From Ga0077560 sp046330395 (lineage in GTDB: Bacteria; Actinomycetota; Thermoleophilia; Miltoncostaeales; Miltoncostaeaceae), in the NCBI GenBank assembly GCA_046330395.1, contig JAXLSS010000003.1, forward strand, positions 218,542-282,541: 64,000 nt of DNA, read 5' to 3'. The notes under the pieces are model-generated. The model searched no databases. It was not told the DNA's origin and saw only the letters and a program-made list of their open reading frames with translations. The position numbers and the translations under genes were made by a program. Of the stretch, positions 27,853 to 36,398 are shown piece by piece; position 1 is the first letter of the stretch; each line of letters opens with the position of its first letter.

Positions 27853-28421
27853 TGCGCCGCGCCGTCCACGACGCCATCCTCCCCGGGCTCAGCGCCATCG
27901 CCCTGGCGTTCATGGTGCAGGCATCGGTGGCCAAGCCGTACGAGATCCCGTCGCCCTCGATGGTGCCCACCATCAAGGAGAACGACCGGATCATCGCCAA
28001 CCGGCTGATCTACCGGTTCCGCGCCATCCACCGCGGCGACATCATCGTGTTCAACCCCCCGGCCTCGGCCATCGCGGAATGCCGGCCCACCAAGGGCGTG
28101 CCGTTCGTCAAGCGGGTCATCGGGATCCCCGGCGACAAGATCGTGATCGAGCCGTACCGGGTGCTGGTCAACGGGAAGCCGTTCGTGGTGAAGAACGCGG
28201 TCATGCCCAACCACGCGCCGGGCAGGCCACCCAGAGCTTCCCCGTGGTGCCGCCGAGGCCTCTTCGTGATGGGCGACAACCGGCCCGTCGCATGCGGCTC
28301 GCGCAGTGGCAGGAGCAGTCCGCCCGACCGGCAGAACGACCCGTTCGTGGCCACCAAGGACGTCATCGGCCAGGCCCTGGTGCGCTACTGGCCGCCCACG
28401 CGGTGGGCCTTCCTGGACTAG
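27852..28421 (+). pseudogene. lepB: Signal peptidase I, copy 1, frameshifted internally
   Basis: Removes signal peptides from exported proteins at the outer face of the membrane. A single N-terminal membrane segment (LPGLSAIALAFMVQASVA) is followed by box B with the Ser nucleophile (IPSPSMVPTI), box C (RGDIIVF), box D with the catalytic Lys (FVKRVIGIPGDK) and box E (VMGDNR). Two compensating slips between about 28220 and 28320 garble the region around box E, after which the frame returns (DVIGQALVRYWPPTRW). About 190 residues, normal for a small LepB. A second copy follows three bases after the stop. The slips are single-base, so the gene may be intact in the cell. Confidence 0.75.
27988..28052 (+). 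repeat. 65-base direct repeat, copy 1 (in lepB copy 1)
   Basis: Matches 28555-28619 at all but two of 65 positions. Encodes RIIANRLIYRFRAIHRGDII in both genes. Marks a tandem duplication with a 567-base offset. Confidence 0.8.
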
Positions 28422-28423
28422 GG

Positions 28424-28973
28424 GTGCGCGGCCTCCTGCGTGGGCCCCATGCTGCTGGTGGCCTGGCGGCGTGCGCCTTCCTCATCCAGGCGGCGGTGGC
28501 GAAGCCGTACGAGATCCCACCGAGTCGATGGTGCCCACCATCCAGACCCCGACAGGATCATCGCCAACCGGCTGATCTACCGGTTCCGCGCAATCCACCG
28601 CGGGGACATCATCGTGTTCGCCCCCACCTCGGCCATCGCCACCTGCGCGCCACCCCCGGTGCCCTTCGTGAAGCGTGTCATCGGCGTGGCCGGCGACCAG
28701 GTGGTGGTGCGGGCAGCCCGCGCATTCGTCAACGGCCGCGAGATGGTGGTGCCCGGCGCCGACCGCCCGGTACGAGATCACCTTCCGGCGGTGCCGTCGG
28801 GTACCTGCTGGTGCTGGGCGACAACCGCAACGTGTCCTGCGACTCCCCTGTGGGGCAGGAACCCGACGAGGCGCCCGCCGTGGCCGCTTCGCCGCCGTGG
28901 GGAAGGGACGTCATCGGCCAGGCGGAGGTATTCCAGCATCTGGCCGCCCAATCTGTTCTCGTTCCTCGACTGA
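28424..28973 (+). pseudogene. Signal peptidase I, copy 2, frameshifted
   Basis: Starts at GTG 28424 with one membrane segment (AACAFLIQAAVAKPYEIP). A slip near 28520 falls in box B; with it corrected the Ser motif reads ESMVPTIQ. RIIANRLIYRFRAIHRGDII and FVKRVIGVAGDQVVV follow in one frame. Another slip near 28770 leads to GYLLVLGDNRNVSCDS (box E). The end DVIGQAEV and WPPNLFSFLD needs one more. The Ser and Lys of the dyad are both present. It is nearly identical in its core to copy 1 but differs elsewhere, including Asn-rich or Pro-rich loops, so substrate preference may differ. The stop overlaps the acetyltransferase start (TGATG). Confidence 0.65.
28555..28619 (+). repeat. 65-base direct repeat, copy 2 (in lepB copy 2)
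   Basis: Second copy of the repeat at 27988-28052, with two substitutions. It keeps the encoded peptide unchanged. Confidence 0.8.
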
Positions 28974-29490
28974 TGGGCATCCGCGTCCCGGATCCGCCGC
29001 TGCTGGAGGGCGACCTGCTGCTGCGGCCCCGAAGACCCGGGGACGTGGAGTGGATCGTGCGGGGGTGCACCGACCCCGAGGTGCCCCGCTGGAACACCAT
29101 CCTCCCCGTACGGCCAAACGCCCGGTCGTTCATCGCCGACCGCGAGGTGGACTGGCGGCAGGGCACCGCGGCCACCTTCGCGATCCTGCGGGACGGGGAG
29201 GGCGCGGGCATGGTGGAGCTGCGCCGCCGCGGAGCGGGCGGAGGTGGGCTACTGGGTGGGCTCCTGGGCCCGCCGGCGGGGTGTGGCCACGCGCGCCGCG
29301 CATGGTGCTGCGTCACATGCCCGGGCCGAGTGGGGCATCACCGACGTCAGGCTCACCACGCTGCGGACAACCACGCCTCCCGGGGCGGCCGCCGCCCTCG
29401 GGTTCGCGTGCGGGTCGAGGTGCTGAGCTGAACCAGCGCAGGGCCACCCGCGTGGTCGATGTCTGGACCCTCACCGGACCCGTTCGGTGA
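28973..29490 (+). pseudogene. GNAT acetyltransferase (RimJ type), frameshifted
   Basis: Begins at ATG 28973 as MGIRVPDPPLLEGDLLLRPR, typical of RimJ/RimL-type N-acetyltransferases. DVEWIVRGCTDPEVPRWNTI follows. After GAGMVELRRR a slip near 29235 leads to VGYWVGSWARRRGVATRAA, the acetyl-CoA-binding region (RRRGVA). A further slip leads to AEWGITDVRLTTLR and the conserved end RVVDVWTLTGPV. About 170 residues as expected. It transfers acetyl from acetyl-CoA to an amino group; the target is unknown. It overlaps the second signal peptidase, so the exported protein, two peptidases and this enzyme form one transcription unit. A hairpin follows directly. Confidence 0.6.
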
Positions 29491-29508
29491 TTCCTGCTCA
29501 AGCAGGAA
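29491..29508. terminator. 7-bp hairpin after the signal-peptidase operon
   Basis: TTCCTGC and GCAGGAA flank TCAA and are followed by AAAA. It starts at the base after the acetyltransferase stop. Confidence 0.6.
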
Positions 29509-29577
29509 AAGTCGTCGCGAGACTGGTTCGGCGGGTCTGTAACGGACGCAACTTTTGTAGAAGGATGCCCCCCCGGC

Positions 29578-29593
29578 ACACCGAATGTAGCGT
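29578..29593 (+). promoter_or_regulatory. Candidate NrdR box 1
   Basis: ACACCGAATGTAGCGT matches the NrdR box (acaCwAtATaTwGtgt) at about 11 of 16 positions. A second box lies exactly 32 bases further on, the usual three-turn spacing. Confidence 0.5.
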
Positions 29594-29609
29594 GTGCCGT
29601 GTGCGTCCC

Positions 29610-29625
29610 ACCCCACATCTAGTTG
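29610..29625 (+). promoter_or_regulatory. Candidate NrdR box 2
   Basis: ACCCCACATCTAGTTG matches about 10 of 16 positions, with the ATCTAG core seen in actinobacterial NrdR boxes. It ends six bases before the nrdR ATG. Confidence 0.5.
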
Positions 29626-29631
29626 CCGCTG

Positions 29632-30264
29632 ATGATCTGCCCCTTTTGTGAACATCCCGATCACCGCGTGGTGGAGTCCCGCGTCCCGGACAGCAAGGAC
29701 GCCATCCGCCGCAGGCGCGAATGCCTGGGATGCGGCCGCCGTTTCACCACCTACGAGCGCGTTGAAGAGACGGCCGTCATGGTCATCAAGCGCTCGGGTG
29801 AGCGCGAGCCGTTCGACCGTGCCAAGTTGCTGGCGGGGCTGCAGCGTGCGTGCCACAAGCGCCCGGTGGCCACCGGGGCGCTGGAGGTGGCGGTGCGCGA
29901 CATCGAAGCCGAGATCCGCAACCGGTTGCGCCACGAGGTGCGCGCCGCGGTGATCGGCGAGCTGGCCCTCCGCCGCCTCAAGGAGATCGACCAGGTGGCG
30001 TACGTGCGGTTCGCCTCGGTGTACCGGCAGTTCGCGGACGTCGAGGAGTTCGAGGAGGAGCTGGCACGGCTGGAACGTGAGCCCCCGCTGCCGCGGGGCA
30101 CGGTACCATTGGACGAACACATGTTCGAATTGATCGACGACACGTCGGTTCCCGGCGGCCGGGCGCACCTGCGCGCGCTGCGGGGCGGACGCGACACTTC
30201 GGGGGTGCCCACCCTCGATTCCCCCACCGTCACCACCACTCGGGAGGTTCCAGATGGCGACTGA
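29632..30264 (+). CDS. nrdR: Transcriptional repressor NrdR
   Basis: 210 residues. The N-terminal zinc ribbon has CPFCEHPDHRVVESR and CLGCGRRFTTYERVE (four Cys). The ATP-cone follows (VIKRSGEREPFDRAKLLAGL, then VYRQFADVEEFEEEL). It senses ATP/dATP and represses ribonucleotide reductase genes by binding paired NrdR boxes; two candidate boxes lie just upstream. ATG 29632 puts MICPFC at the N-terminus, as is standard. The C-terminus extends about 55 residues past the usual end with a low-complexity tail of unknown role. The stop overlaps the nrdJ start by 11 bases. Confidence 0.94.
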   Translation: MICPFCEHPDHRVVESRVPDSKDAIRRRRECLGCGRRFTTYERVEETAVMVIKRSGEREPFDRAKLLAGLQRACHKRPVATGALEVAVRDIEAEIRNRLRHEVRAAVIGELALRRLKEIDQVAYVRFASVYRQFADVEEFEEELARLEREPPLPRGTVPLDEHMFELIDDTSVPGGRAHLRALRGGRDTSGVPTLDSPTVTTTREVPDGD

Positions 30265-33061
30265 GGCTGTGGAGCACCGCGCCTCCCCGGCCGTCGAGCG
30301 ACCGGCGGCACGGCTCGGCATCAAGCGGTACTTCACCAACCCCGGCACGCACCCCTACGACGAGGTGGCCTGGGAACGCCGAAGCGCCAGCATCACCGGC
30401 GAGGGCGGCCAGAGCTTCTTCGAGCAGAACGACATCGAGGTGCCGAAGGCCTGGAGCCAGCTGGCCACCAACGTGGTGGCCTCCAAGTACTTCCGCGGCG
30501 CCATGGGGTCACCCGAGCGTGAGCACAGCGTGCGCCAGATCATCGACCGCGTGGTGAAGACCATCCGCACGTGGGGTGAGGAGGAGGGCTACTTCGGCGA
30601 GGCCAACGAGGCCGACACGTTCGAGGCCGAGCTGATGCACCTGCTGGTCAACCAGAAGGTCGCCTTCAACTCGCCCGTGTGGTTCAACGTGGGCACGCGC
30701 GAGCAGCCGCAGTGCTCCGCCTGCTTCATCCTGTCGGTGGACGACACCATGGACTCCATCCTGGCGTGGATCTCCAAGGAGGGGCGCATCTTCAAGGGCG
30801 GCTCCGGCTCCGGGGTCAACCTGTCGGCGCTGCGCTCCAGCCAGGAGCTGCTCTCGGGTGGCGGCACCGCCTCCGGCCCGGTCAGCTTCATGCGCGGGGC
30901 CGACGCCTGCGCCGGCGCCATCAAGAGCGGTGGCACCACACGGCGCGCCGCCAAGATGGTGGTGCTCAACTGCGACCACCCGGACGTCGTGGAGTTCGTC
31001 AACTGCAAGGCCGAGGAGGAGAAGAAGGCCTGGGCGCTCGGCGAGATGGGCTACGACATGTCCATCAACGGTGAGGCCTGGCAGTCGATCCAGTTCCAGA
31101 ACGCCAACAACTCGGTGCGCGTCACCGATGAGTTCATGTACGCGTCCGAGGCCAACGGCGACTGGCACCTGCGCGCCGTCACCACCGGCGAGACGCTGCG
31201 CACGCTGAAGGCCCGCGACCTGCTGCGCGACATCGCGGAGGCGGCGTGGGTGTGCGGCGACCCCGGCATGCAGTACGACACCACCATCAACCGGTGGCAC
31301 ACCTGCCCCAACTCGGGCCGCATCAACGCGTCCAACCCGTGCAGCGAGTACATGCACGTGGACAACTCGGCCTGCAACCTGGCCTCGCTCAACCTCATGA
31401 AGTTCGTGGACGAGCGCGGCGACTTCCGGGTGGACGACTTCCGGCAGGCCATCGACATCACCACCACGGCCATGGACATCATCGTGGCGCGGTCCGGCTA
31501 CCCCACCGAGGAGATCGGCGCCAACGCGCGGGCCTTCCGGCAGCTGGGCCTGGGCTACGCCAACCTGGGCGCCCTGGTGATGAGCCGCGGCATGCCCTAC
31601 GACTCCGACACCGGCCGCGCCTACGCGGGGGCCATCACGGCGCTCATGACCGGTCGCGCCTACGAGCAGTCCACCCGCCTGGCCGAGCGCATGGGCGCGT
31701 TCGACGCGTACGAGAAGAACGCCCAGCCCATGCAGGGCGTGCTGCGCATGCACCAGCGCGCGGTGGAGGACATCCGCGGCGAGCTGGTGGGCGACGAGCC
31801 CCTGCTGGAGGCCGCGCGTCAGGCGTGGACCACCGCGGTGGAGCGGGCCGGCGTGCACGGCGTGCGCAACGCCCAGGCCTCGGTGCTGGCGCCCACGGGC
31901 ACCATCGGCTTCATGATGGACTGCGACACCACCGGCGTGGAGCCGGACATCGCGCTGGTCAAGTACAAGAAGCTGGTGGGCGGCGGCGTCATGAAGATCG
32001 TCAACACCACCGTGCCCAGCGCCCTGGCCAAGCTGGGGTACGACCAGGCGCAGGTGGACGCCATCGTCAGCTTCATCGACGAGCACGAGACCATCGAGGG
32101 CGCGCCGGGCCTCAAGGACGAGCACCTGGCGGTGTTCGACTGCGCGTTCACGCCGCTCAACGGCACGCGCTCCATCCACTACCGCGGGCACATCCTGATG
32201 ATGGGCGCCGTGCAGCCGTTCATCTCGGGGGCCATCTCCAAGACGGTGAACATGCCGCACGAGGCCACGCCCGAGGAGATCATGAGCGCCTACCTGCTGG
32301 CGTGGAAGAGCGGGGTGAAGGCCCTCGCCATCTACCGCGACGGCTCCAAGCGCACCCAGCCGCTGTCCACCGGCAAGTCGGAGAGCCCGGCGCAGCTGGC
32401 GGCCGCGGCCACCCCGCACCCGGTGCGGCGCCGGCTGCCCGACACGCGTGAGGCCATCACGCACCACTTCTCCATCGCCGGCCACGACGGCTACATCACG
32501 GTGGGCAAGTACGAGGAGGGCGGCCCCGGCGAGGTGTTCGTGAAGATGGCCAAGCAGGGCAGCACCGTCGCGGGTCTGGCGGACTCCCTGGCCATCTGCA
32601 TGTCCATGGCGCTGCAGCACGGCGTGCCGTTGGAGATCCTGGTGGACAAGCTGTCGCACATGCGGTTCGACCCGTCCGGTTTCACCCCCAACCCGGAGAT
32701 CCCGATGGCCAAGTCCATCGTGGACTACGTGGTGCGGTGGCTGGGCAGCCAGTTCCTCACCGAGGACCAGAAGCGGCAGGTGGGCATCCTCACCGCCGGG
32801 GCCCGGGCGGAGCTGTCCGGGGCGCCGCCGGTGGTAGAGGCCGAGGACACGACCGACTCCGGTCCGGGGGCGCAGGTGATCGAGCTGCCCGTGCCGGGCG
32901 TCCAGGGGCAGACCTCCCTGGAACTCCCGCCCACGCGCGGCGGCAAGTACACCTTCCGTCAGGCCGACGGGATGATCTGCAGCGGCTGCGGCTGGACCAT
33001 GATCCGGTCGGGCACCTGCTACAAGTGCGAGAACTGCGGCAGCACCTCGGGCTGCTCGTAG
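30254..33061 (+). CDS. nrdJ: Vitamin B12-dependent ribonucleoside-diphosphate reductase (class II)
   Basis: 935 residues. Reduces ribonucleotides to deoxyribonucleotides using adenosylcobalamin, independent of oxygen. Features are the FNSPVWFNVGTREQPQCSAC region, IFKGGSGSGVNLSALRSS, the active-site NPCSEYMHVDNSACNLASLN, and VLAPTGTIGFMMDCDTTGVE. The C-terminal redox and zinc-type tail has CSGCGWTM and CYKCENCGSTSGCS. No intein interrupts it, though such genes often carry one. A GGAGG ribosome site lies within the end of nrdR. The gene is coupled to nrdR and so under NrdR control. There is no B12 riboswitch in the leader. A very strong hairpin follows. Confidence 0.96.
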   Translation: MATEAVEHRASPAVERPAARLGIKRYFTNPGTHPYDEVAWERRSASITGEGGQSFFEQNDIEVPKAWSQLATNVVASKYFRGAMGSPEREHSVRQIIDRVVKTIRTWGEEEGYFGEANEADTFEAELMHLLVNQKVAFNSPVWFNVGTREQPQCSACFILSVDDTMDSILAWISKEGRIFKGGSGSGVNLSALRSSQELLSGGGTASGPVSFMRGADACAGAIKSGGTTRRAAKMVVLNCDHPDVVEFVNCKAEEEKKAWALGEMGYDMSINGEAWQSIQFQNANNSVRVTDEFMYASEANGDWHLRAVTTGETLRTLKARDLLRDIAEAAWVCGDPGMQYDTTINRWHTCPNSGRINASNPCSEYMHVDNSACNLASLNLMKFVDERGDFRVDDFRQAIDITTTAMDIIVARSGYPTEEIGANARAFRQLGLGYANLGALVMSRGMPYDSDTGRAYAGAITALMTGRAYEQSTRLAERMGAFDAYEKNAQPMQGVLRMHQRAVEDIRGELVGDEPLLEAARQAWTTAVERAGVHGVRNAQASVLAPTGTIGFMMDCDTTGVEPDIALVKYKKLVGGGVMKIVNTTVPSALAKLGYDQAQVDAIVSFIDEHETIEGAPGLKDEHLAVFDCAFTPLNGTRSIHYRGHILMMGAVQPFISGAISKTVNMPHEATPEEIMSAYLLAWKSGVKALAIYRDGSKRTQPLSTGKSESPAQLAAAATPHPVRRRLPDTREAITHHFSIAGHDGYITVGKYEEGGPGEVFVKMAKQGSTVAGLADSLAICMSMALQHGVPLEILVDKLSHMRFDPSGFTPNPEIPMAKSIVDYVVRWLGSQFLTEDQKRQVGILTAGARAELSGAPPVVEAEDTTDSGPGAQVIELPVPGVQGQTSLELPPTRGGKYTFRQADGMICSGCGWTMIRSGTCYKCENCGSTSGCS

Positions 33062-33070
33062 CACCCGCGT

Positions 33071-33118
33071 GAGCACCGCCGCGGTGCCGGGATCACCCCG
33101 GCACCGCGGCGGGTGCTC
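33071..33118. terminator. 21-bp hairpin after nrdJ
   Basis: Two arms of about 21 bases pair with a single bulge around ATCACC. It lies between the convergent stops of nrdJ and the HAF-repeat gene and can act in both directions. Confidence 0.8.
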
Positions 33119-33141
33119 GTGACCCGCCGCACGGCCCCGGC

Positions 33142-34175
33142 TCAGTGCATGGTCACGAGCATCCCGTTCGTGTTCCCCGCGGCGTCCTGGAAGAAGCCGA
33201 CCAGCTGGCCACGGTCGTTGAGACCGTTGACCACGGTCATCCCATGCGCGTTGGGGTCGTCGATGACGGTGTAGCCGTTCTGCGCGGTCCAGCTGAACCC
33301 GTGGGTGTTGCCCTGGGCGTCCACCCATGAGCCCACGACCTCCCCGGTGGCGTTGATCCCCAGCGCCTGGGAGGCGGTTGCGCCCTGGGGACCGCGCAGC
33401 AGCCGCGCCACGCCCCGGGCGTCCAGCACGAAGCCCTCCGTGTTCGCGCCGGCCTGGACAAAGCCGGCGACCGCGCCGTTGGTGTTGATCGCGGTGGGGG
33501 TGACGCTGAGGAAGCCCGCCACGTTGACGGACGTGAACCTGCCCGTGGCCACGTTGTACGTGAAGCCGTGGTTGTTGTTCCCGGCGTCGGCGAAGAACCC
33601 GACCGCGATGTTCTTGTCGTTGACGCCCAGCAGTTGCTGGATGGCCGGGGCACCGGTGGTGGGCAGGATTCCCATGGGGTTGAACACCTGGGTGAACCGG
33701 CCCTTCTGGGCGACGAAGCCGTAGTTGTCGCCGGTGGGGTCCGCCCAGAAGCCCACGGTGACGCCCCTGTTGTTGAGCCCGGTCACCTGCGTCTGCACGG
33801 AGCCCGGGACGTTCTCGGCGCGGAAGGTGCCGGTCGCCGAGGGCGGGGTGAGCGTGAACCCCCGGTTCGGGTGCGGTGGCGACCCGTTCCCGAAGTACCC
33901 GCTGATCACCCCGGCGTTGTTGATCCCGAGGAGCTGGTTGAAGGTGGGGTCGCTCGGGGTGTCGAGCGTCGTGAACACGGGGGTCGTCGCGACGGGGCGC
34001 GCTGTGCCGCGGGCGCCGCCGCCGCCGGGAGCGCAATGGCCGTCGCGGCGACCACCGCGCCGGCGCCACCCAGCAGCGCGCGCACCGAGCCGCCCCGCCG
34101 CGCCGCCGTCGTGGTGCTGGGCCCGGTCGCGCCGCGCCGCCGTGCACCCTCACGGAGCATCTGCATGGTTCCCAT
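33142..34175 (-). pseudogene. Exported HAF-repeat (beta-propeller-like) protein, one frameshift
   Basis: The N-terminus at ATG 34175 reads MGTMQMLREGARRRG, then a signal peptide (GGAGAVVAATAIALPAAAAP). One slip near 33990 is needed to join it to 278 clean residues. These contain six repeats of about 40 residues with the pattern G-I/L/V-N-x-x-G-x-x-x-G-F/Y ... H-G-F, for instance LLGVNDKNIAVGFFADAGNN and ALGINATGEVVGSWVDAQGN. This is the extracellular HAF repeat, probably a propeller blade. It is secreted, with no catalytic residues known. It converges with nrdJ. The 336-base gap before it holds no gene. A single slip suggests sequence error. Confidence 0.6.
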
Positions 34176-34511
34176 CCTTCGGTTCGGAGTGACCTGGTGG
34201 CGCCCGCACGGCGGCCGCCACCGGCCCGTGCGCGTGGGGAGCTCAGCACCATCCCGCCGCCGATCAGGGCGGCGTCCACCGGAAACGGTGGAGGTGGACG
34301 CGTCGATCCTGGTGGCCGCCGCCACCCGCGCCATCGTCCAAACGGACGAGCCCGCGCCCGCAATTGCGCCGAGGTCCCCCCGCCGGGCCGCGGTGCCGTG
34401 GCAGGCCGCCGGTATGTGTGCGGACGGATAAAGCCGGTCACCGTGCACTGGCTGGCGCCGCGCCGCCGCGTTACCCTCAACTCTGGTCCCGCACCCGTCA
34501 AAGGATCCGCG
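34176..34511. other. Divergent promoter gap, no gene seen
   Basis: 336 bases between the start of the HAF-repeat gene (minus) and the BI-1 gene (plus). Contains a CGTCC/GGACG mini-hairpin near 34335 and moderately AT-richer spots near 34410-34500. No convincing -35/-10 pair and no RNA motif was found. Confidence 0.5.
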
Positions 34512-35219
34512 TTGAGCAGCAACGATCGGTTCGACACCCGCAGCGCTTCCGCATACCCCGCGTTCCCCGACGCCACCGTCGGCGCGGGCGCGGCCGTGGA
34601 CACCCGGGCCGTGTTCGGGCAGACCATGGGTCTGGTGGGCCTCACCACCGGCTTCGCGGCCGCCGGCGCCTACATCGGCCGCAACCTGGGCCCCGGCGCG
34701 GCCATGGTGATGTGGCTGCTCAGCCTGGGTGCCGTGTTCGGCATGTCGTTCGCGCGCCGCGCGCGCAGCGGTTCGCTTGGCATGTCACTGCTGTTCGCCA
34801 CGGGCCTGCTGCTGGGCATGGCCGTCGGCCCCACGATGAGCCGGGTGGCCAGCACCTCGGGCGGCACCCAGATCATCTGGGAGGCGGCCGGCCTGACCGG
34901 GCTGTTCATCGCCGGCTTCGGCGTGGCCGGCTGGGCCACCAAGCGTGACCTGGCCCCGGCGATGCGCATCGCGTTCTTCGCCCTGCTGGCCCTGATCGTG
35001 GCCGGGATCGTGGCCATCTTCGTGTCGATCCCCGGCTTCCACATCATCTACTCGATCGCGGGCCTGGCGATCTTCTCGGTGTTCACGATGTTCGACTTCC
35101 AGCGGCTGCGGCACGCCGGCGAGGAGCACTCGGTGTTCCTGGCGCTCAGCATCTTCCTGGACGTCTTCAACGTGTTCCTGCTGTTCGTCAACCTGCTGGG
35201 CGGCGGCGGCAGGCGCTGA
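34512..35219 (+). CDS. Bax inhibitor-1 family membrane protein (YccA/YbhL type)
   Basis: 235 residues with seven hydrophobic segments, starting about residue 35 (GQTMGLVGLTTGFAAAGAYI) and ending with FLDVFNVFLLFVNLLGG. IYSIAGLAIFSVFTMFDFQR followed by FLALSIFLDVFNVFL is the UPF0005/BI-1 signature, with the conserved Asp residues linked to pH-dependent calcium leak. It is located in the cytoplasmic membrane and its role in bacteria is poorly defined. The start is TTG 34512 with AAGGA seven bases upstream; ATG codons inside would cut off the first helix. It is a single gene, ended by a strong two-way hairpin. Confidence 0.86.
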   Translation: MSSNDRFDTRSASAYPAFPDATVGAGAAVDTRAVFGQTMGLVGLTTGFAAAGAYIGRNLGPGAAMVMWLLSLGAVFGMSFARRARSGSLGMSLLFATGLLLGMAVGPTMSRVASTSGGTQIIWEAAGLTGLFIAGFGVAGWATKRDLAPAMRIAFFALLALIVAGIVAIFVSIPGFHIIYSIAGLAIFSVFTMFDFQRLRHAGEEHSVFLALSIFLDVFNVFLLFVNLLGGGGRR

Positions 35220-35222
35220 TCC

Positions 35223-35260
35223 GAGGGGCGGGGGTGGGCGTCGCGTCCACCCCCGCCCTC
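35223..35260. terminator. Two-way GC hairpin between BI-1 and HD-like regulator
   Basis: GCGGGGGTGG and CCACCCCCGC pair around a nine-base loop, with flanking GAGG/CCTC. It lies between convergent stops. Confidence 0.65.
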
Positions 35261-35270
35261 CCGGCGTGCA

Positions 35271-36398
35271 TCACCCCGCCCGGCGGGGGATCTCCACGCT
35301 CAGCGGCCCGGAGATGCCGGCGCGCCGCAGCGTGTCGCGCACCTGGTCCACGAGGGACGCGCTCACCCGGTAGCCGCCGGCGAACACCAGGCGCCCGTCC
35401 GCGTCCACCACGTCCGACACGAACACCATGTCGGGCTTGATGGCCGACGCGTGCACCTTCACCACCGCGTGGTGCACGGCGTGGTCCTGCAGCATGGCCT
35501 CGATCTCGTCCATGATGTCCCGGTCGCGCGGACCCATGCGGGCGCGGGCGATGCGCACGGCCTCCAGCGGCCGGATGTCGCGCTGCTCCAGCGCGTCGAT
35601 CTCCAGCAGCGCCCCCAGCACACGGCTCTCCCAGCGCACGAACTTCCGGTCGTCGCCGACGTCGCGCAGGATGGCCACCACCTCCTCCAGCCGCGGGATG
35701 CGCTCGATGATGCCGGCCGTGGTGGCGGGGATGCGGCGGTACTTCTCCATGTCCTCGTCCGACAGCGCCTCGTCGGAGTCGACACGCTGCACCACATCGT
35801 CGGGCAGCGTCACCGCGGCGATCTGCGACAGCTGGGCCGCGATCTCCAGCTGCCAGCCCTCGCGTCCCACCCAGCGGGCCAGGTCGGCGGCGCGGCGGGC
35901 GATGCGGCCGGCACGGCTGAACGCCCGCGGCTGCCCCAGCGCCAGCAGGTTGCTCAACACCGCCAGCGCGGCGGTGAACGTGTCGCGCAGCAGGGTGCGC
36001 TGCGTGGTGGTGAGGTTGTGCTGGGCCACCCCGTCGCTGAGGGCCTTCTTCAGCACCTCGTTGTCGCAGGGCTTCACCAGCAGGCGGAAGATCTGACCCT
36101 GGTTGACGGCGTCCATCGCCGTGTCCATGTCGGTCTGGCCGGTCAGCAGCATGCGGGTGGCGTCCGGTGAGACCTTCTGCGCGTTGGCCAGCAGCTCGGC
36201 GCCGTTCATGCCGGGCATCCGCATATCGGACATCACCACCGCGTAGCGGTCCGGGTCGGCCTCGATGAGCCGCAGGCCGGCCTCGCCGGACTCGGCCAGC
36301 GTGACGTCGTACTCGCGGCGCAGGCGCAGCTGCAGCGCGTCCAGCACGGCGCGCTCGTCGTCGATCAGCAGGATCGAGGGCAGGGCCTCCTCGCTCAT
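35271..36398 (-). CDS. Response regulator with degenerate HD-GYP-like output
   Basis: 375 residues. The N-terminal receiver domain is complete: LLIDDERAVLD, the phospho-acceptor Asp in VVMSDMRMPGMNG, Thr in LLTGQTD and Lys in LLVKPCD. The output part (about residues 140-370) has the helical layout of RpfG-type proteins (FTAALAVLSNLLALGQPRA, GWQLEIAAQLSQIAAVTLPD, TTAGIIERIPRLEEVVAILR). However, the HD pair, the GYP loop and the HHE motif are missing, so cyclic-di-GMP hydrolysis is unlikely. It ends with a small domain MVFVSDVVDADGRLVFAGGY. ATG 36398 has GGAGG and overlaps the HDOD gene stop (ATGA). It is the last gene of a kinase/regulator operon and probably acts by protein contacts. Confidence 0.75.
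   Translation of the reverse strand: MSEEALPSILLIDDERAVLDALQLRLRREYDVTLAESGEAGLRLIEADPDRYAVVMSDMRMPGMNGAELLANAQKVSPDATRMLLTGQTDMDTAMDAVNQGQIFRLLVKPCDNEVLKKALSDGVAQHNLTTTQRTLLRDTFTAALAVLSNLLALGQPRAFSRAGRIARRAADLARWVGREGWQLEIAAQLSQIAAVTLPDDVVQRVDSDEALSDEDMEKYRRIPATTAGIIERIPRLEEVVAILRDVGDDRKFVRWESRVLGALLEIDALEQRDIRPLEAVRIARARMGPRDRDIMDEIEAMLQDHAVHHAVVKVHASAIKPDMVFVSDVVDADGRLVFAGGYRVSASLVDQVRDTLRRAGISGPLSVEIPRRAG

Noticed and set aside
29491..29631. Cobalamin riboswitch ahead of nrdR-nrdJ
   Set aside because: The gap is only 141 bases and has no B12-box-like sequence; NrdR boxes explain it better.
30509..34648. Very long open frame on the minus strand opposite nrdJ
   Set aside because: It mirrors nrdJ codon by codon, is His/Arg-rich and has no motif. 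Very high third-position GC leaves antisense frames open.
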